A stretch of 64,000 nucleotides of DNA, from NCBI GenBank assembly GCA_009691705.1, contig SIAR01000003.1:33879-97878 (forward strand), given 5' to 3'. Shown here one piece after another: positions 37,248 through 45,296 of the stretch (position 1 is the first letter of the stretch; each line of letters begins with the position of its first letter). The position numbers were made by a program, and so were the translations under genes. A model generated the notes under the pieces. The model saw only the letters and a list, made by a program, of their open reading frames with translations. It was not told the origin of the DNA and did no database searches. This stretch comes from Phycisphaerales bacterium. Lineage in GTDB: Bacteria; Planctomycetota; Phycisphaerae; Phycisphaerales; SM1A02.

Positions 37248-38186
37248 TTATGGATTCAACGCATCAGTGACGTTGGCACCGGCAAACTCGGTTGGGGATC
37301 CGATTGTGATGCCGAGTGCTGCATCGCCGCTCTTTTGAGTTGCAGGAGTTGCTGCCGTTCCTTGGCCAAGTTGCGATCCCGATGCGGTCGTGCAGTCATA
37401 GTCGCACTTGTAGATGTTGTCCTTGCTCAGGTTGAGTTGGGCGCACTCATACGAAACCTGATTGGGGTAGAAACTCTGGAGAAACTCTGAGTGGTTGTCG
37501 CCGAAGCAGACGTTTCCGGCCCATTCCTTCTTAGGACCATGCAGCTGGAGAGTTGGGCTCTTCTTGAAGTCGTCGCCGGAGAGTGCGCCGTCCTTTGTTC
37601 CTCGGGTACCCACCAGTGGCTTGCTGCTGTCGCTGGTGTTGCGCCACGCGATTTTCTTGCGATCACCAAAGAGGTGCTGGTGGCTGTACGAAGTGTGGCA
37701 GAATGGATTGTTGCCACCCGGCGCGAGGTGAATGTTGGCGTACAGGGTTGTGTCCCAGTACTTGTCAGCCGATGGGTCGTACTGCGTGAAGTCGTAGTCC
37801 TTCTTTTCAACAACGACCGGATTCACTTCGGTTGGTCCGAGGAGGATGTCGGTGTTAAACATCTCGCGCGCAACAGCCGCTGAGTAGAGGCTCGCAGTGT
37901 TGTTCTTGGTGTAATCCTCTTTACCCTGCCCCTGCATCTGCACTGACTGCGTGCCGATGACCGCGGCGAGGCGGTTGATGAGACCAGGGGTTGGAAGCTT
38001 GCCAGCGGCGTCATCGTTTGCAGCGATCATGAACGCTTTGTGAATCTGGGTGACCTGAGTCGAGTCTTTCACCGTCTTGGCGTTCGCCTGTGCTTTGGCA
38101 AGCGCTGGAAGTAGGAGGCCGACGAGAACCGCGATAATCGCAATCACGACGAGCAGTTCGACGAGAGTAAACGCACGTGTTTTCAT
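37248..38186 (-). CDS. Prepilin-like protein 2 (paralogue of the neighbour)
   Basis: A 312-residue protein. RAFTLVELLVVIAIIAVLVGLLLPALAKA is the prepilin N-terminus. VKDSTQVTQIHKAFMIAAND and LHGPKKEWAGNVCFGDNHSEF match the same blocks in the gene that follows, so the two arose by tandem duplication and then diverged. It leads this two-gene unit and has 490 non-coding bases upstream. Likely processed by the prepilin peptidase and displayed on or released from a pilus-like fibre; the function is not known. Confidence 0.87.
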   Translation of the reverse strand: MKTRAFTLVELLVVIAIIAVLVGLLLPALAKAQANAKTVKDSTQVTQIHKAFMIAANDDAAGKLPTPGLINRLAAVIGTQSVQMQGQGKEDYTKNNTASLYSAAVAREMFNTDILLGPTEVNPVVVEKKDYDFTQYDPSADKYWDTTLYANIHLAPGGNNPFCHTSYSHQHLFGDRKKIAWRNTSDSSKPLVGTRGTKDGALSGDDFKKSPTLQLHGPKKEWAGNVCFGDNHSEFLQSFYPNQVSYECAQLNLSKDNIYKCDYDCTTASGSQLGQGTAATPATQKSGDAALGITIGSPTEFAGANVTDALNP

Positions 38187-38676
38187 AGTGTTGTCTCAGG
38201 GGTAGAAACTGGAGTCAAAGTGAGCAAATGGTGGAGTAAGAACGGGGGTAACGACAAAGTTAGAAGCGCAAACAATCATCAAGCCGCAGTGGACCGTCCA
38301 CAACGACCAAAGATCACGGGTAAAGCAAAGATTCCTTCCAAACTGCTCAAGCCAAGCGGTTCAAGACCAGTCGGGTGGTGCGAGTTCAGGATTACTAGCG
38401 AGACGCCAGTAATCGTCATGGTTAGTTATGCAAACCATTCGCAGCAAGTCGACCAATCGAGAGACCCAGCGAGAGGCGTTCAAATTGTCGGCGACTGGGC
38501 GGGAAGAACTGGCCAGAAATACTGGCAAGAAGGACGGGTTGAACTTTCGTTCAGAATCGAGCAAGGCTCAGTCAGCCACTATGAGACGTAAGACCATACG
38601 ACTGTAGTTCGGATTTGGATCGAGTCAAGTTGTTGTTTTCATCAATTCATTTTTTGCGGTCGCTATCCTGCGCCCC
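38187..38676. other. 490-base intergenic region without a supported gene
   Basis: This separates the prepilin pair (-) from ridA (+). An open frame at 38220-38591 (+, 123 codons) uses AGA heavily and has no codon bias like its neighbours, so it is probably not a gene. A hairpin GATTACT / AGTAATC (38390-38396 and 38408-38414, 11-base loop) is present. The long span upstream of the prepilin pair may be a structured leader or a regulator-binding region; no known riboswitch could be recognised by eye. Confidence 0.6.
38664..38669 (+). promoter_or_regulatory. Putative -10 element of ridA-like gene (TATCCT)
   Basis: TATCCT lies seven bases before ATG 38677 behind an AT-rich stretch (38626-38655), the clearest promoter-like context of this type in the window. 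Confidence 0.55.
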
Positions 38677-39156
38677 ATGTCCACTCAAATGACCCATCGT
38701 GCTATGGAAGCCCTTGCCGACCTTGGACTTGCTCTGCCCGTGGCGCCAAAGCCGGTCGCCTCGTACGTTCCTTCGGTCCAGACAGGGAAATTGTTGATTG
38801 TGAGCGGACAATTGCCGTTCCGCGATGGAAAGCTCATTGCCACCGGGAAAGTGCCATCAGTCGTCTCCCTCGAAACTGCCCAGGAATGCGCGCGGCAGTG
38901 CATCTTGAACGCACTGGCGGTTGTGGCGGGAGAGTCACGCTCGCTCGAGCGAGTCGCAAGAATCGTCCGATTGGGTGTGTTTGTTGCATGTGATGATGGA
39001 TTTGCCGACCAGCCCAAGGTCGCCAATGGCGCGAGCGACATTTTGCAGCAGATATTTGGGGAGGCTGGGCGCCATGCCCGCGCCGCCGTTGGCACAAACG
39101 CGCTACCGCTCAACGCGTGCGTCGAAATCGAGATGATGGTCGAGCTCGCCGAGTAG
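38677..39156 (+). CDS. RidA/YjgF family protein
   Basis: A 159-residue protein of the enamine/imine deaminase fold. Family blocks: LLIVSGQLPFRDGKLI, AQECARQCILNALAVV, RIVRLGVFVACDDGFADQPKVANGASDIL and ARAAVGTNALPLNACVEIEMMVELAE. The subgroup resembles the RidA-like proteins of about 150 residues whose substrate is unknown. The Arg used by RidA to hold the substrate is not obvious, so deaminase activity is uncertain. It stands alone on the + strand. Confidence 0.9.
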   Translation: MSTQMTHRAMEALADLGLALPVAPKPVASYVPSVQTGKLLIVSGQLPFRDGKLIATGKVPSVVSLETAQECARQCILNALAVVAGESRSLERVARIVRLGVFVACDDGFADQPKVANGASDILQQIFGEAGRHARAAVGTNALPLNACVEIEMMVELAE

Positions 39157-39182
39157 TAGCGAGTATCACTGCTTCTGTGCTA

Positions 39183-40523
39183 TTACCCTTTCAAAAAGAC
39201 GTACAAAAGAATGAGCGTCAGGACGAGGACCCCGCAAAGCACCGAGAGTCCAGCGATCAGCGCCATAGCAAGCCCCGAGAAAGCCGCCTTCGATTTATCG
39301 CTTGTCTGAATCTCAGAGTCTGCGTTGCCCTCAATCTCTGACGCGATTCCGACGACATCGACGGTGCGCGATGCGTATCGCAACGGTTGTCCAGCAAGTG
39401 CGAGGTCAATGTCTTCGAGAAGTTCTTCGGCCGTTTGGTAACGGTCACGAGGCGCCTTCTTCATCATCATCTCGACGATCTCAGCGGCTCCTTCCGAGAT
39501 GCCGCTCACAACTTGATCGGGCGGAATGAGTTCTTTTCGCAGGTGGCTTTGCATCACATCTTTTGGGGTGCGCCCTTCAAACGGAACCCGTCCTGTCAGC
39601 ATGTGATAGAGCGTGGCGCCCAATCCATAAATGTCGGCTGGTGGACCTAGGTCGATCGCACCTCGGATTTGCTCAGGGCTGATGTAATAAGGAGTTCCAA
39701 AGGCTTGGTGTCTTTCGGCTTCGGCAGACTTCTTGTCACTCATCGCCCGCGCCAACCCTAGGTCGGCGAGTTTCACAAGGTTCGCCTTCGTGATCATGAT
39801 GTTTTTTGGCTTGATGTCACGGTGAATGAAGCCCGCGGCGTGCGCGTGCTTCAATGCACTCGCAACCTGCCGAGTGATGGTGAGGGCATCGCGATCCTTC
39901 AGGCGCTTGAATCGCACGATTCTGTCGTAGACCGTCTCGCCATCGACGTACTCCATGACGAAATAGTGCTGATCGCCGACCTGTCCGACGTCAAACGCTC
40001 CCACAATATTGGGATCGGCGAGCTTCGCTGCAGCCTTTCCCTCTTTGTAAAACCGTTCGATGAAGGTGGCATCGGTTGAGTAGCGGTGGGGGAGAATCTT
40101 GACGGCCACGAGTCGGTCAAGACTCAATTGCTTCGCGAGATAGACAGATGCCATCGCGCCAGCGCCGAGTTTGCGGATTATCTGGTAGCCAGGGATTCGC
40201 AACACACTCTTGTCGCTTTCCGACTCAGTGCGCAACCGTGCTAACTGCCGTCGCGTTACGATCTGTCCGTCTATGAGAACATCGGTGAAGGTGCGCGTCT
40301 GATTTGTGGCGGCCCTGAGCGCAGAAAAAGCGGCGTCCACCTCGGCTTGAGTCGCGAGTCCCCTTTCGACCACAAGCCGTCCAAGCAGTGAGTCGGACGC
40401 GCTTCCACTGCGCGATCCACCACTTTCAGAATTGGGGTTGCCGCCGAGTCCGGAATCGCTCTTGGGACCCGATGAGTCGTTCGCAGATGGAACTACTTTG
40501 GATTTTGGATCAGTCTCACTCAC
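39183..40523 (-). CDS. Membrane Ser/Thr protein kinase with MshEN-like N-terminus
   Basis: A 446-residue kinase. The kinase domain is at about 110-375: Gly-rich loop LGAGAMASVYLAK, VAVKIL (Lys), FIHRDIKPKNIMIT (catalytic Asp), ADLGLARA (DLG instead of DFG) and GTPYYISPEQ. Residues about 45-100 (LLGRLVVERGLATQAEVDAA and FTDVLIDGQIVTRRQLARL) look like two halves of an MshEN domain, the module found in GspE, where it can bind c-di-GMP. One membrane segment is near the C-terminus (about 418-443). It starts with GTG 40523; the first 40 residues are Ser-rich. Confidence 0.92.
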   Translation of the reverse strand: MSETDPKSKVVPSANDSSGPKSDSGLGGNPNSESGGSRSGSASDSLLGRLVVERGLATQAEVDAAFSALRAATNQTRTFTDVLIDGQIVTRRQLARLRTESESDKSVLRIPGYQIIRKLGAGAMASVYLAKQLSLDRLVAVKILPHRYSTDATFIERFYKEGKAAAKLADPNIVGAFDVGQVGDQHYFVMEYVDGETVYDRIVRFKRLKDRDALTITRQVASALKHAHAAGFIHRDIKPKNIMITKANLVKLADLGLARAMSDKKSAEAERHQAFGTPYYISPEQIRGAIDLGPPADIYGLGATLYHMLTGRVPFEGRTPKDVMQSHLRKELIPPDQVVSGISEGAAEIVEMMMKKAPRDRYQTAEELLEDIDLALAGQPLRYASRTVDVVGIASEIEGNADSEIQTSDKSKAAFSGLAMALIAGLSVLCGVLVLTLILLYVFLKG

Positions 40524-40566
40524 TGAGTTCTCAGCCCCGTCGAAAGGAGGTCATTGCGACAATCAC

Positions 40567-40572
40567 TATACT
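40567..40572 (+). promoter_or_regulatory. Putative -10 element of the GT9 gene (TATACT)
   Basis: A good -10 hexamer 16 bases before ATG 40589, spaced for a short leader rather than a leaderless transcript. It lies between the divergent kinase and GT9 genes. Confidence 0.4.
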
Positions 40573-40588
40573 TCTCTTCGCTATTCGT

Positions 40589-41665
40589 ATGCAGACGGTT
40601 CCCATGCGCATCCTAATTGTGCGCCCAAGCGCTCTCGGCGACGTGTGCCGCACCGTCCCGCTCCTCTGGTCATTGCGAGCGGCCTATCCCAATGCGACGA
40701 TCGATTGGGTGGTTGAAGATACCTGGATGGATGGACTCAAGTCGCACCCCGCACTCAACGAGGCAATCCCCTTTCCGAAGCGAAAGCTCAGGTCTTTTTG
40801 GCGTAATCCGCTGGTCGCACTGCAGGCGGTTAGGTGGTTCTTGGCACTTCGCCGGCGTCGGTATGACCTCGTGATCGACGCGCAGGGGCTCGCCCGCAGC
40901 GGTCTCATGTCCATCGTGACTGGGGCAAGAGTTCGAGTGGCACATCGCGGCGCAAGAGAATTCTCGTGGCTCGCGGCCAATCGCCGGGTCGGATCATCCC
41001 CGACAGAACACGTAGTCGACGCGATGTTGCGATTGGTCGAAGCGGTGGGAGTAACGCCGCTGCCAAAGATGGACCTCGCCCGAGCGCCAGCGGAGGAAGC
41101 GTGGTGGCAGAACGAGCAGCGCATTCGCGGGATCGCGCGCCCGTATCTAGTGGTCGCGTCGGCGAATCAATGGGATGGAAAGCGTTGGATTGCGTCGCGT
41201 TGGCACGAGCTGTTGGCCTCTATCGCACCCGATCTTGCGGCGCGAGGAATTCGCAACATCGTCTGGATCGGCGGTCACAGTGAACGGGCGCAAGTGGCCG
41301 AAAACAAGCCTTCATCCGAGTCGATTGAGCCACTTCGCTCGCACGATCTTTCTGGAGCGACAACTGTGGGAGGGATGATGGCGGTTGTGATGGATGCCGC
41401 GCTGGTCGTAGCGCTCGATTCGGCGCCATCCCACTTGGCGGTTGGATTCGATGTGCCACTTGTCGCGCTCTATGGTGCGACAGCGGTTGCAACCGACGGT
41501 CCCTACAAGCAAGATGGGTGGTGCGCGCACGGCGGGCGCGACGAGACTCTGAGTCGGCACGACTATCGCAACAGCAATCGCGGGCGCCAACTAATGGCAC
41601 GCATCACGGTGTCCGAGGTTGCGACCTTGATTCGCAAGCGTCTGCGAACGGCGGCCCTGCGATGA
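40589..41665 (+). CDS. Glycosyltransferase family 9 (heptosyltransferase-like)
   Basis: A 358-residue GT-B enzyme. MRILIVRPSALGDVCRTVPL is the ADP-heptose transferase N-terminus. The C-terminal nucleotide-sugar site has VVASANQWDGKRWIASRW and VVALDSAPSHLAVGFDVPLV. It very likely adds heptose to the lipid A core. The heptose supply gene hldE lies in the same cluster. ATG 40589 or ATG 40604 can start it. The stop overlaps maf as ATGA. Confidence 0.9.
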   Translation: MQTVPMRILIVRPSALGDVCRTVPLLWSLRAAYPNATIDWVVEDTWMDGLKSHPALNEAIPFPKRKLRSFWRNPLVALQAVRWFLALRRRRYDLVIDAQGLARSGLMSIVTGARVRVAHRGAREFSWLAANRRVGSSPTEHVVDAMLRLVEAVGVTPLPKMDLARAPAEEAWWQNEQRIRGIARPYLVVASANQWDGKRWIASRWHELLASIAPDLAARGIRNIVWIGGHSERAQVAENKPSSESIEPLRSHDLSGATTVGGMMAVVMDAALVVALDSAPSHLAVGFDVPLVALYGATAVATDGPYKQDGWCAHGGRDETLSRHDYRNSNRGRQLMARITVSEVATLIRKRLRTAALR

Positions 41666-42282
41666 CGGCGCGTGTTGTGCTGGCGAGTTCAAGCCTGCGT
41701 CGGCGCGCCTTGCTTGCGTCGGCTGGATTTTCTACCGTTGCCATTGCGCCGCTGGTGGACGATGGTTCGCTGCGCGTTCGCGCCCAAACCGCGAAACGAG
41801 ACTGCGTGGCGCTCGCGTGGTTCAAAGCAGCGCAAGTGATGAACAACAGAGCGCTGCTCGAGTCGGCTGCTCCTCACGCATATGTGCTCGTCGCAGCTGA
41901 CACCGTCTGCGTGTTGGGGACTGAAGTCATGGGCAAACCTGCAACCGCGGACGAGGCCCGCAGGATGCTCACCGCGACGATGGGTCGCACGCAATGCGTA
42001 GTCACAGGAGTCTGCCTGGTCGATTTGCGCAGTGGAGAGCGCACCCTGCTCGCAGACGCAGCTCATGTTCAGTTCGGCGAAATGTCGAAAGCGCAACTCG
42101 ACGACCACATCGCCCATGGCGCCTGGCAGGGTCGCGCCGGTGGCTACAACATCGAAGAGGTTGCAAAACTCGGCTGGCCAGTCTCGTGGACTGGCGATCA
42201 GACCACAATCACTGGATTGCCAATCAGCTTGCTCACGCCCGTCTTGAAAAAGATGCTTCTGCGAGGGATGATGCCAGAGTGA
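41662..42282 (+). CDS. maf: Maf-type nucleotide pyrophosphatase
   Basis: A 206-residue enzyme. Signature blocks: VVLASSSLRRRALLASAGF, AADTVCVLGTEVMGKPATADEARRML and GAWQGRAGGYNIE. The family hydrolyses modified or canonical dTTP/UTP (YhdE type) or other NTPs; which one is not clear. It overlaps GT9 (ATGA) and lpxK (GTGA), so all three are translationally coupled. Confidence 0.94.
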   Translation: MTARVVLASSSLRRRALLASAGFSTVAIAPLVDDGSLRVRAQTAKRDCVALAWFKAAQVMNNRALLESAAPHAYVLVAADTVCVLGTEVMGKPATADEARRMLTATMGRTQCVVTGVCLVDLRSGERTLLADAAHVQFGEMSKAQLDDHIAHGAWQGRAGGYNIEEVAKLGWPVSWTGDQTTITGLPISLLTPVLKKMLLRGMMPE

Positions 42283-43307
42283 CAGAGTCGACGCACGTGC
42301 TTCCGCGTTGGTGTGCTCCTGCTTCGCGCATTGCAGCGCACGCATATGGGGCGGTCGTCAACCTGCGCAACGCCCGATTTGACCGGGGGATCGGTGTGCG
42401 TCGCGTCGCACGCCCAGTGGTTTCTATTGGCAACATCGTCGCCGGTGGAACAGGCAAGAGCCCGATGGCGCGGTGGATCGCCCAGTGGGCGCTCGAGCGC
42501 GGGATGACCCCACTCATTGCATTGCGCGGCTATCGCAGCAAAGATGGTCGTGCGGATGAAGCGATCGAGCATCAATCGCTCTTGCCCGCCGCGCGTGTTG
42601 TGGTGGGCGCAAATCGATTCAAGACAATCGCGGCAGCACTCGCCCGTGATCCATCCATCGACATTGTTGTGCTCGATGACGGGTTTCAACATCGCGCGCT
42701 CGCGCGTGATCTCGATCTCGTGCTCGTGCATGGATCGCGCCCAAACTTTGATGGTGGACTCCTTCCCATGGGATGGCTTCGCGAGTCGCCGCAGTCACTC
42801 GCCCGCGCGCATGGTGTGATCGTGACGCACGGCGACTGTGTGAATGAACAGCTCGACGCACAGATCGCGATGCTGCACGGGCGCGCTGCCATCGCGTGGT
42901 GCGCGCATGCGTGGGATGGTCTGGACGTCTATCACGCAGTCGACCAACGGCGATGCTCGAGCGAATCAACCGAGTGGTTGCGCGGCCAACGACTCGCCGT
43001 TTGGGCTGGCACCGCGATGCCCACGATCATTGTTGATCAGGTAAGGGCATGCGGAGGTCAGGTTGTCTCGGTGCCGCCTCTTCGTGATCACGCCCACTAC
43101 GGTTGCGCGCTCGTTGGTCGTTTGACCGCAGCCGCGCATGAAGCGAAAGCAACTGCAATCTTCCTCACCCACAAAGACTGGGTTAAGGTGCGCGTTGACT
43201 CTGCGGCGGTCGACTTGCCGATCGTCGTTCCTCGATTGCGACTGCAATTCGCTCACGGTGAAGCCGCGCTTCGCTCGCTGCTCGAGAACCTTTGCCCAAA
43301 GCGGTAG
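42279..43307 (+). CDS. lpxK: Tetraacyldisaccharide 4'-kinase LpxK
   Basis: A 342-residue inner-membrane kinase that adds the 4' phosphate to the lipid A precursor. VVSIGNIVAGGTGKSPMARW carries the P-loop, IALRGYRSKDGRADEA and VVLDDGFQHRALARDLDLVL are conserved, as is IFLTHKDWVKV. GTG 42279 overlaps the maf stop. This shows that the organism makes lipid A and so has an outer membrane. The stop TAG is part of a TAGTCT hexamer in front of hldE. Confidence 0.95.
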   Translation: MTESTHVLPRWCAPASRIAAHAYGAVVNLRNARFDRGIGVRRVARPVVSIGNIVAGGTGKSPMARWIAQWALERGMTPLIALRGYRSKDGRADEAIEHQSLLPAARVVVGANRFKTIAAALARDPSIDIVVLDDGFQHRALARDLDLVLVHGSRPNFDGGLLPMGWLRESPQSLARAHGVIVTHGDCVNEQLDAQIAMLHGRAAIAWCAHAWDGLDVYHAVDQRRCSSESTEWLRGQRLAVWAGTAMPTIIVDQVRACGGQVVSVPPLRDHAHYGCALVGRLTAAAHEAKATAIFLTHKDWVKVRVDSAAVDLPIVVPRLRLQFAHGEAALRSLLENLCPKR

Positions 43308-43310
43308 TCT
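43305..43310 (+). promoter_or_regulatory. Putative -10 element of hldE (TAGTCT), sharing lpxK's stop codon
   Basis: TAGTCT begins with the TAG stop of lpxK and lies seven bases before ATG 43318. No Shine-Dalgarno sequence is present for hldE. Confidence 0.4.
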
Positions 43311-43317
43311 CATTGGC

Positions 43318-44850
43318 ATGACTCCCATGGAAGCAAGCGTCTTGGAGTGTGTCCGCTCATGGAAGTCATTTCGATTGCTCGTAGTAGGCGACTTCATGCT
43401 CGACCAAGCCCTATGTGGCGATGCCGAGCGGTTGAGTCCTGATGCGCCTGTTCCTGTGCTCGCGGTGCGAGATTCATCCGCGACCATCGATACTCCGGGC
43501 GGTGCGGGCAACGTCGCAGTCTTTGCCGCCGCGCTCGGCGGAGTCGTGAGTTGCATTGGAGTCGTCGGTCACGATGCCGATGGCGGGCTCCTGCGTGCTG
43601 CCCTGCACCGCGGCGGGTGCGAGACTCGTGGTTTGATCGTTGACCACGCGCGTCCAACAACGACCAAGCGCAGTCTGATCGGTCGCGCTCAGCATCGCCA
43701 TCCCCAGAAAATGTTTCGGATCGACGTCGAAAGTCGTGAGCCACTCAGCGATGCGATGCAAGCGAAACTTGTCACCGCAATCGAAGCGCAATTGAAGGAG
43801 TGTGATGTTGTCTGTCTCGAGGACTACTGCAAGGGTGTCTGCACTCCCGAACTCTGTCGCATCCTGATCGAACTCTGCAAAGCGCGAGAGATTCCGGTGC
43901 TGGTTGATCCCGCTGCGATCGACGATTACAGTCGCTACCGCGGAGCAACGGCGATCACGCCCAATCGGTCTGAGGCAGAACGTGCCACCGGATGCACGGT
44001 CGATCCTGCGCACGTGGTGGATGGATCGCGTGGGATGGCGAGCCAATTGCTCAAAGCGCTCGAGCTTGACGCGGTCGTCATCACGCTCGACAAAGATGGC
44101 GCGCTTCTTGAAACAAGATTGGATGGGGCGTGCCACTTGCCCACGGTCGTGCGACAGGTTTACGACGTGACCGGAGCGGGAGACATGGTGCTTGCGGTGC
44201 TGGCTGGTGCCGTTGCAAACCACATGCCATGGAAGGAAGCGGTCACGCTGGCAAACATCGCAGCGGGCCTCGAGGTCGAAGTCTTCGGAGTGCGAGCATT
44301 TTCACTCGCCGAGATTCAAGCGCAGCTACTGAGAATCGCCCATGTTTCCTCTGGAAAACTTCGCTCGCGCGCCGACCTCATGGTCGAGCTAGCGGTGCAC
44401 CGCGCTGCGCGCCGCACGATCGTGATGACCAACGGATGTTTCGACTTGTTGCACATTGGCCATGCCGCATCGCTTCGAGAGGCGAAAGCGCTCGGCGACA
44501 TTCTTGTGGTGGCGGTGAACTGCGATGCCCAAGTACGCACGGCTAAAGGCCCAGACCGCCCGATCAACGCGCAGGGTGATCGAGCCGAACTACTGGGCGA
44601 ACTCAGCTCAGTCGACTATGTGACGATTTTTGACGAACCGACAGCGGCAGAGTTGCTGCGGGCGATCCAACCAGATGTCTATGTCAAGGGAGGGGACTAC
44701 ATCGGCAAAGAGATCACCGAATCAGCCGTTGTCAAAAGTTATGGCGGAAAAACTGTTTTTGTTGGAGTTCGTGCGGGGTTATCTACGACTGCGCTCGTGG
44801 CGCGTGTGCGCGAGTCGTTTGTAGTCGGTGGAAATTCAATTCCGTCTTGA
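43318..44850 (+). CDS. hldE: Bifunctional heptose 7-P kinase / heptose 1-P adenylyltransferase
   Basis: A 510-residue enzyme that makes ADP-heptose in two steps. The N-terminal ribokinase-like kinase (about 15-340) has TPGGAGNVAVFAAALG and the catalytic VTGAGDMVLAVLAGAV. The C-terminal nucleotidyltransferase (about 355-500) starts with VMTNGCFDLLHIGHAASL. Both activities look intact. ATG 43318 or ATG 43327 can start it. Confidence 0.96.
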   Translation: MTPMEASVLECVRSWKSFRLLVVGDFMLDQALCGDAERLSPDAPVPVLAVRDSSATIDTPGGAGNVAVFAAALGGVVSCIGVVGHDADGGLLRAALHRGGCETRGLIVDHARPTTTKRSLIGRAQHRHPQKMFRIDVESREPLSDAMQAKLVTAIEAQLKECDVVCLEDYCKGVCTPELCRILIELCKAREIPVLVDPAAIDDYSRYRGATAITPNRSEAERATGCTVDPAHVVDGSRGMASQLLKALELDAVVITLDKDGALLETRLDGACHLPTVVRQVYDVTGAGDMVLAVLAGAVANHMPWKEAVTLANIAAGLEVEVFGVRAFSLAEIQAQLLRIAHVSSGKLRSRADLMVELAVHRAARRTIVMTNGCFDLLHIGHAASLREAKALGDILVVAVNCDAQVRTAKGPDRPINAQGDRAELLGELSSVDYVTIFDEPTAAELLRAIQPDVYVKGGDYIGKEITESAVVKSYGGKTVFVGVRAGLSTTALVARVRESFVVGGNSIPS

Positions 44851-44975
44851 CTCGCACGGGTTCGACGGCGATACTGTGAGGGTAATCTGCAAGAAGTGTG
44901 CAGGATGGCCGAACGACAATTGACAGATCGAACTCAAACTCGCGCACCGAAAGCAACTTTCTGACGGGACACTCC

Positions 44976-45296
44976 ATGATGACCACAGTTACAAAAAAAG
45001 ACTTCGTTGACCGCATCGCCGAAAAAACTGGGCTGAAGCGCGGCGATGTCAAAGTGACGGTTCAACTTTTTCTCGACGGGATGATCGACGAACTCGCCAA
45101 TGGCAATCGGTTGGAGTTTCGCGATTTCGGAGTCTTCGAAGTGCGTGAACGCGCATCACGTGTCGCCCAAAACCCAAAGACGCTTGAGCAAGTCGTCGTG
45201 CCAGCCCGCAAGGCGGTTCGGTTCAAGGTTGGTCGATTGATGCGTGAGCGCATTGTGGTTAGTGACGCAAACACAGCGACTGCTGCAGCCCACTAA
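44976..45296 (+). CDS. HU/IHF-type DNA-binding protein
   Basis: A 106-residue nucleoid protein. TKKDFVDRIAEKTGLKRGDV is the N-terminal helix pair, GNRLEFRDFGVFEVRERASR the beta arm base, and PARKAVRFKVGRLMRERI the C-terminal HU/IHF block. It is slightly longer than E. coli HU (90) because of an Ala/Thr tail. ATG 44976 (or 44979) is a likely start. The stop TAA overlaps the dnaB ATG (TAATG), so the pair is coupled. Confidence 0.94.
   Translation: MMTTVTKKDFVDRIAEKTGLKRGDVKVTVQLFLDGMIDELANGNRLEFRDFGVFEVRERASRVAQNPKTLEQVVVPARKAVRFKVGRLMRERIVVSDANTATAAAH

Noticed and set aside
38220-38591. 123-codon open frame on + in the prepilin-ridA gap
   Set aside because: It uses AGA and other codons rarely seen in neighbours, has no family likeness and no ribosome site. 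Treated as non-coding.
44851-44975. Possible tRNA or small RNA with a GGTTCGA-like string before the HU gene
   Set aside because: No cloverleaf arms can be formed around it; it is probably an ordinary promoter region.
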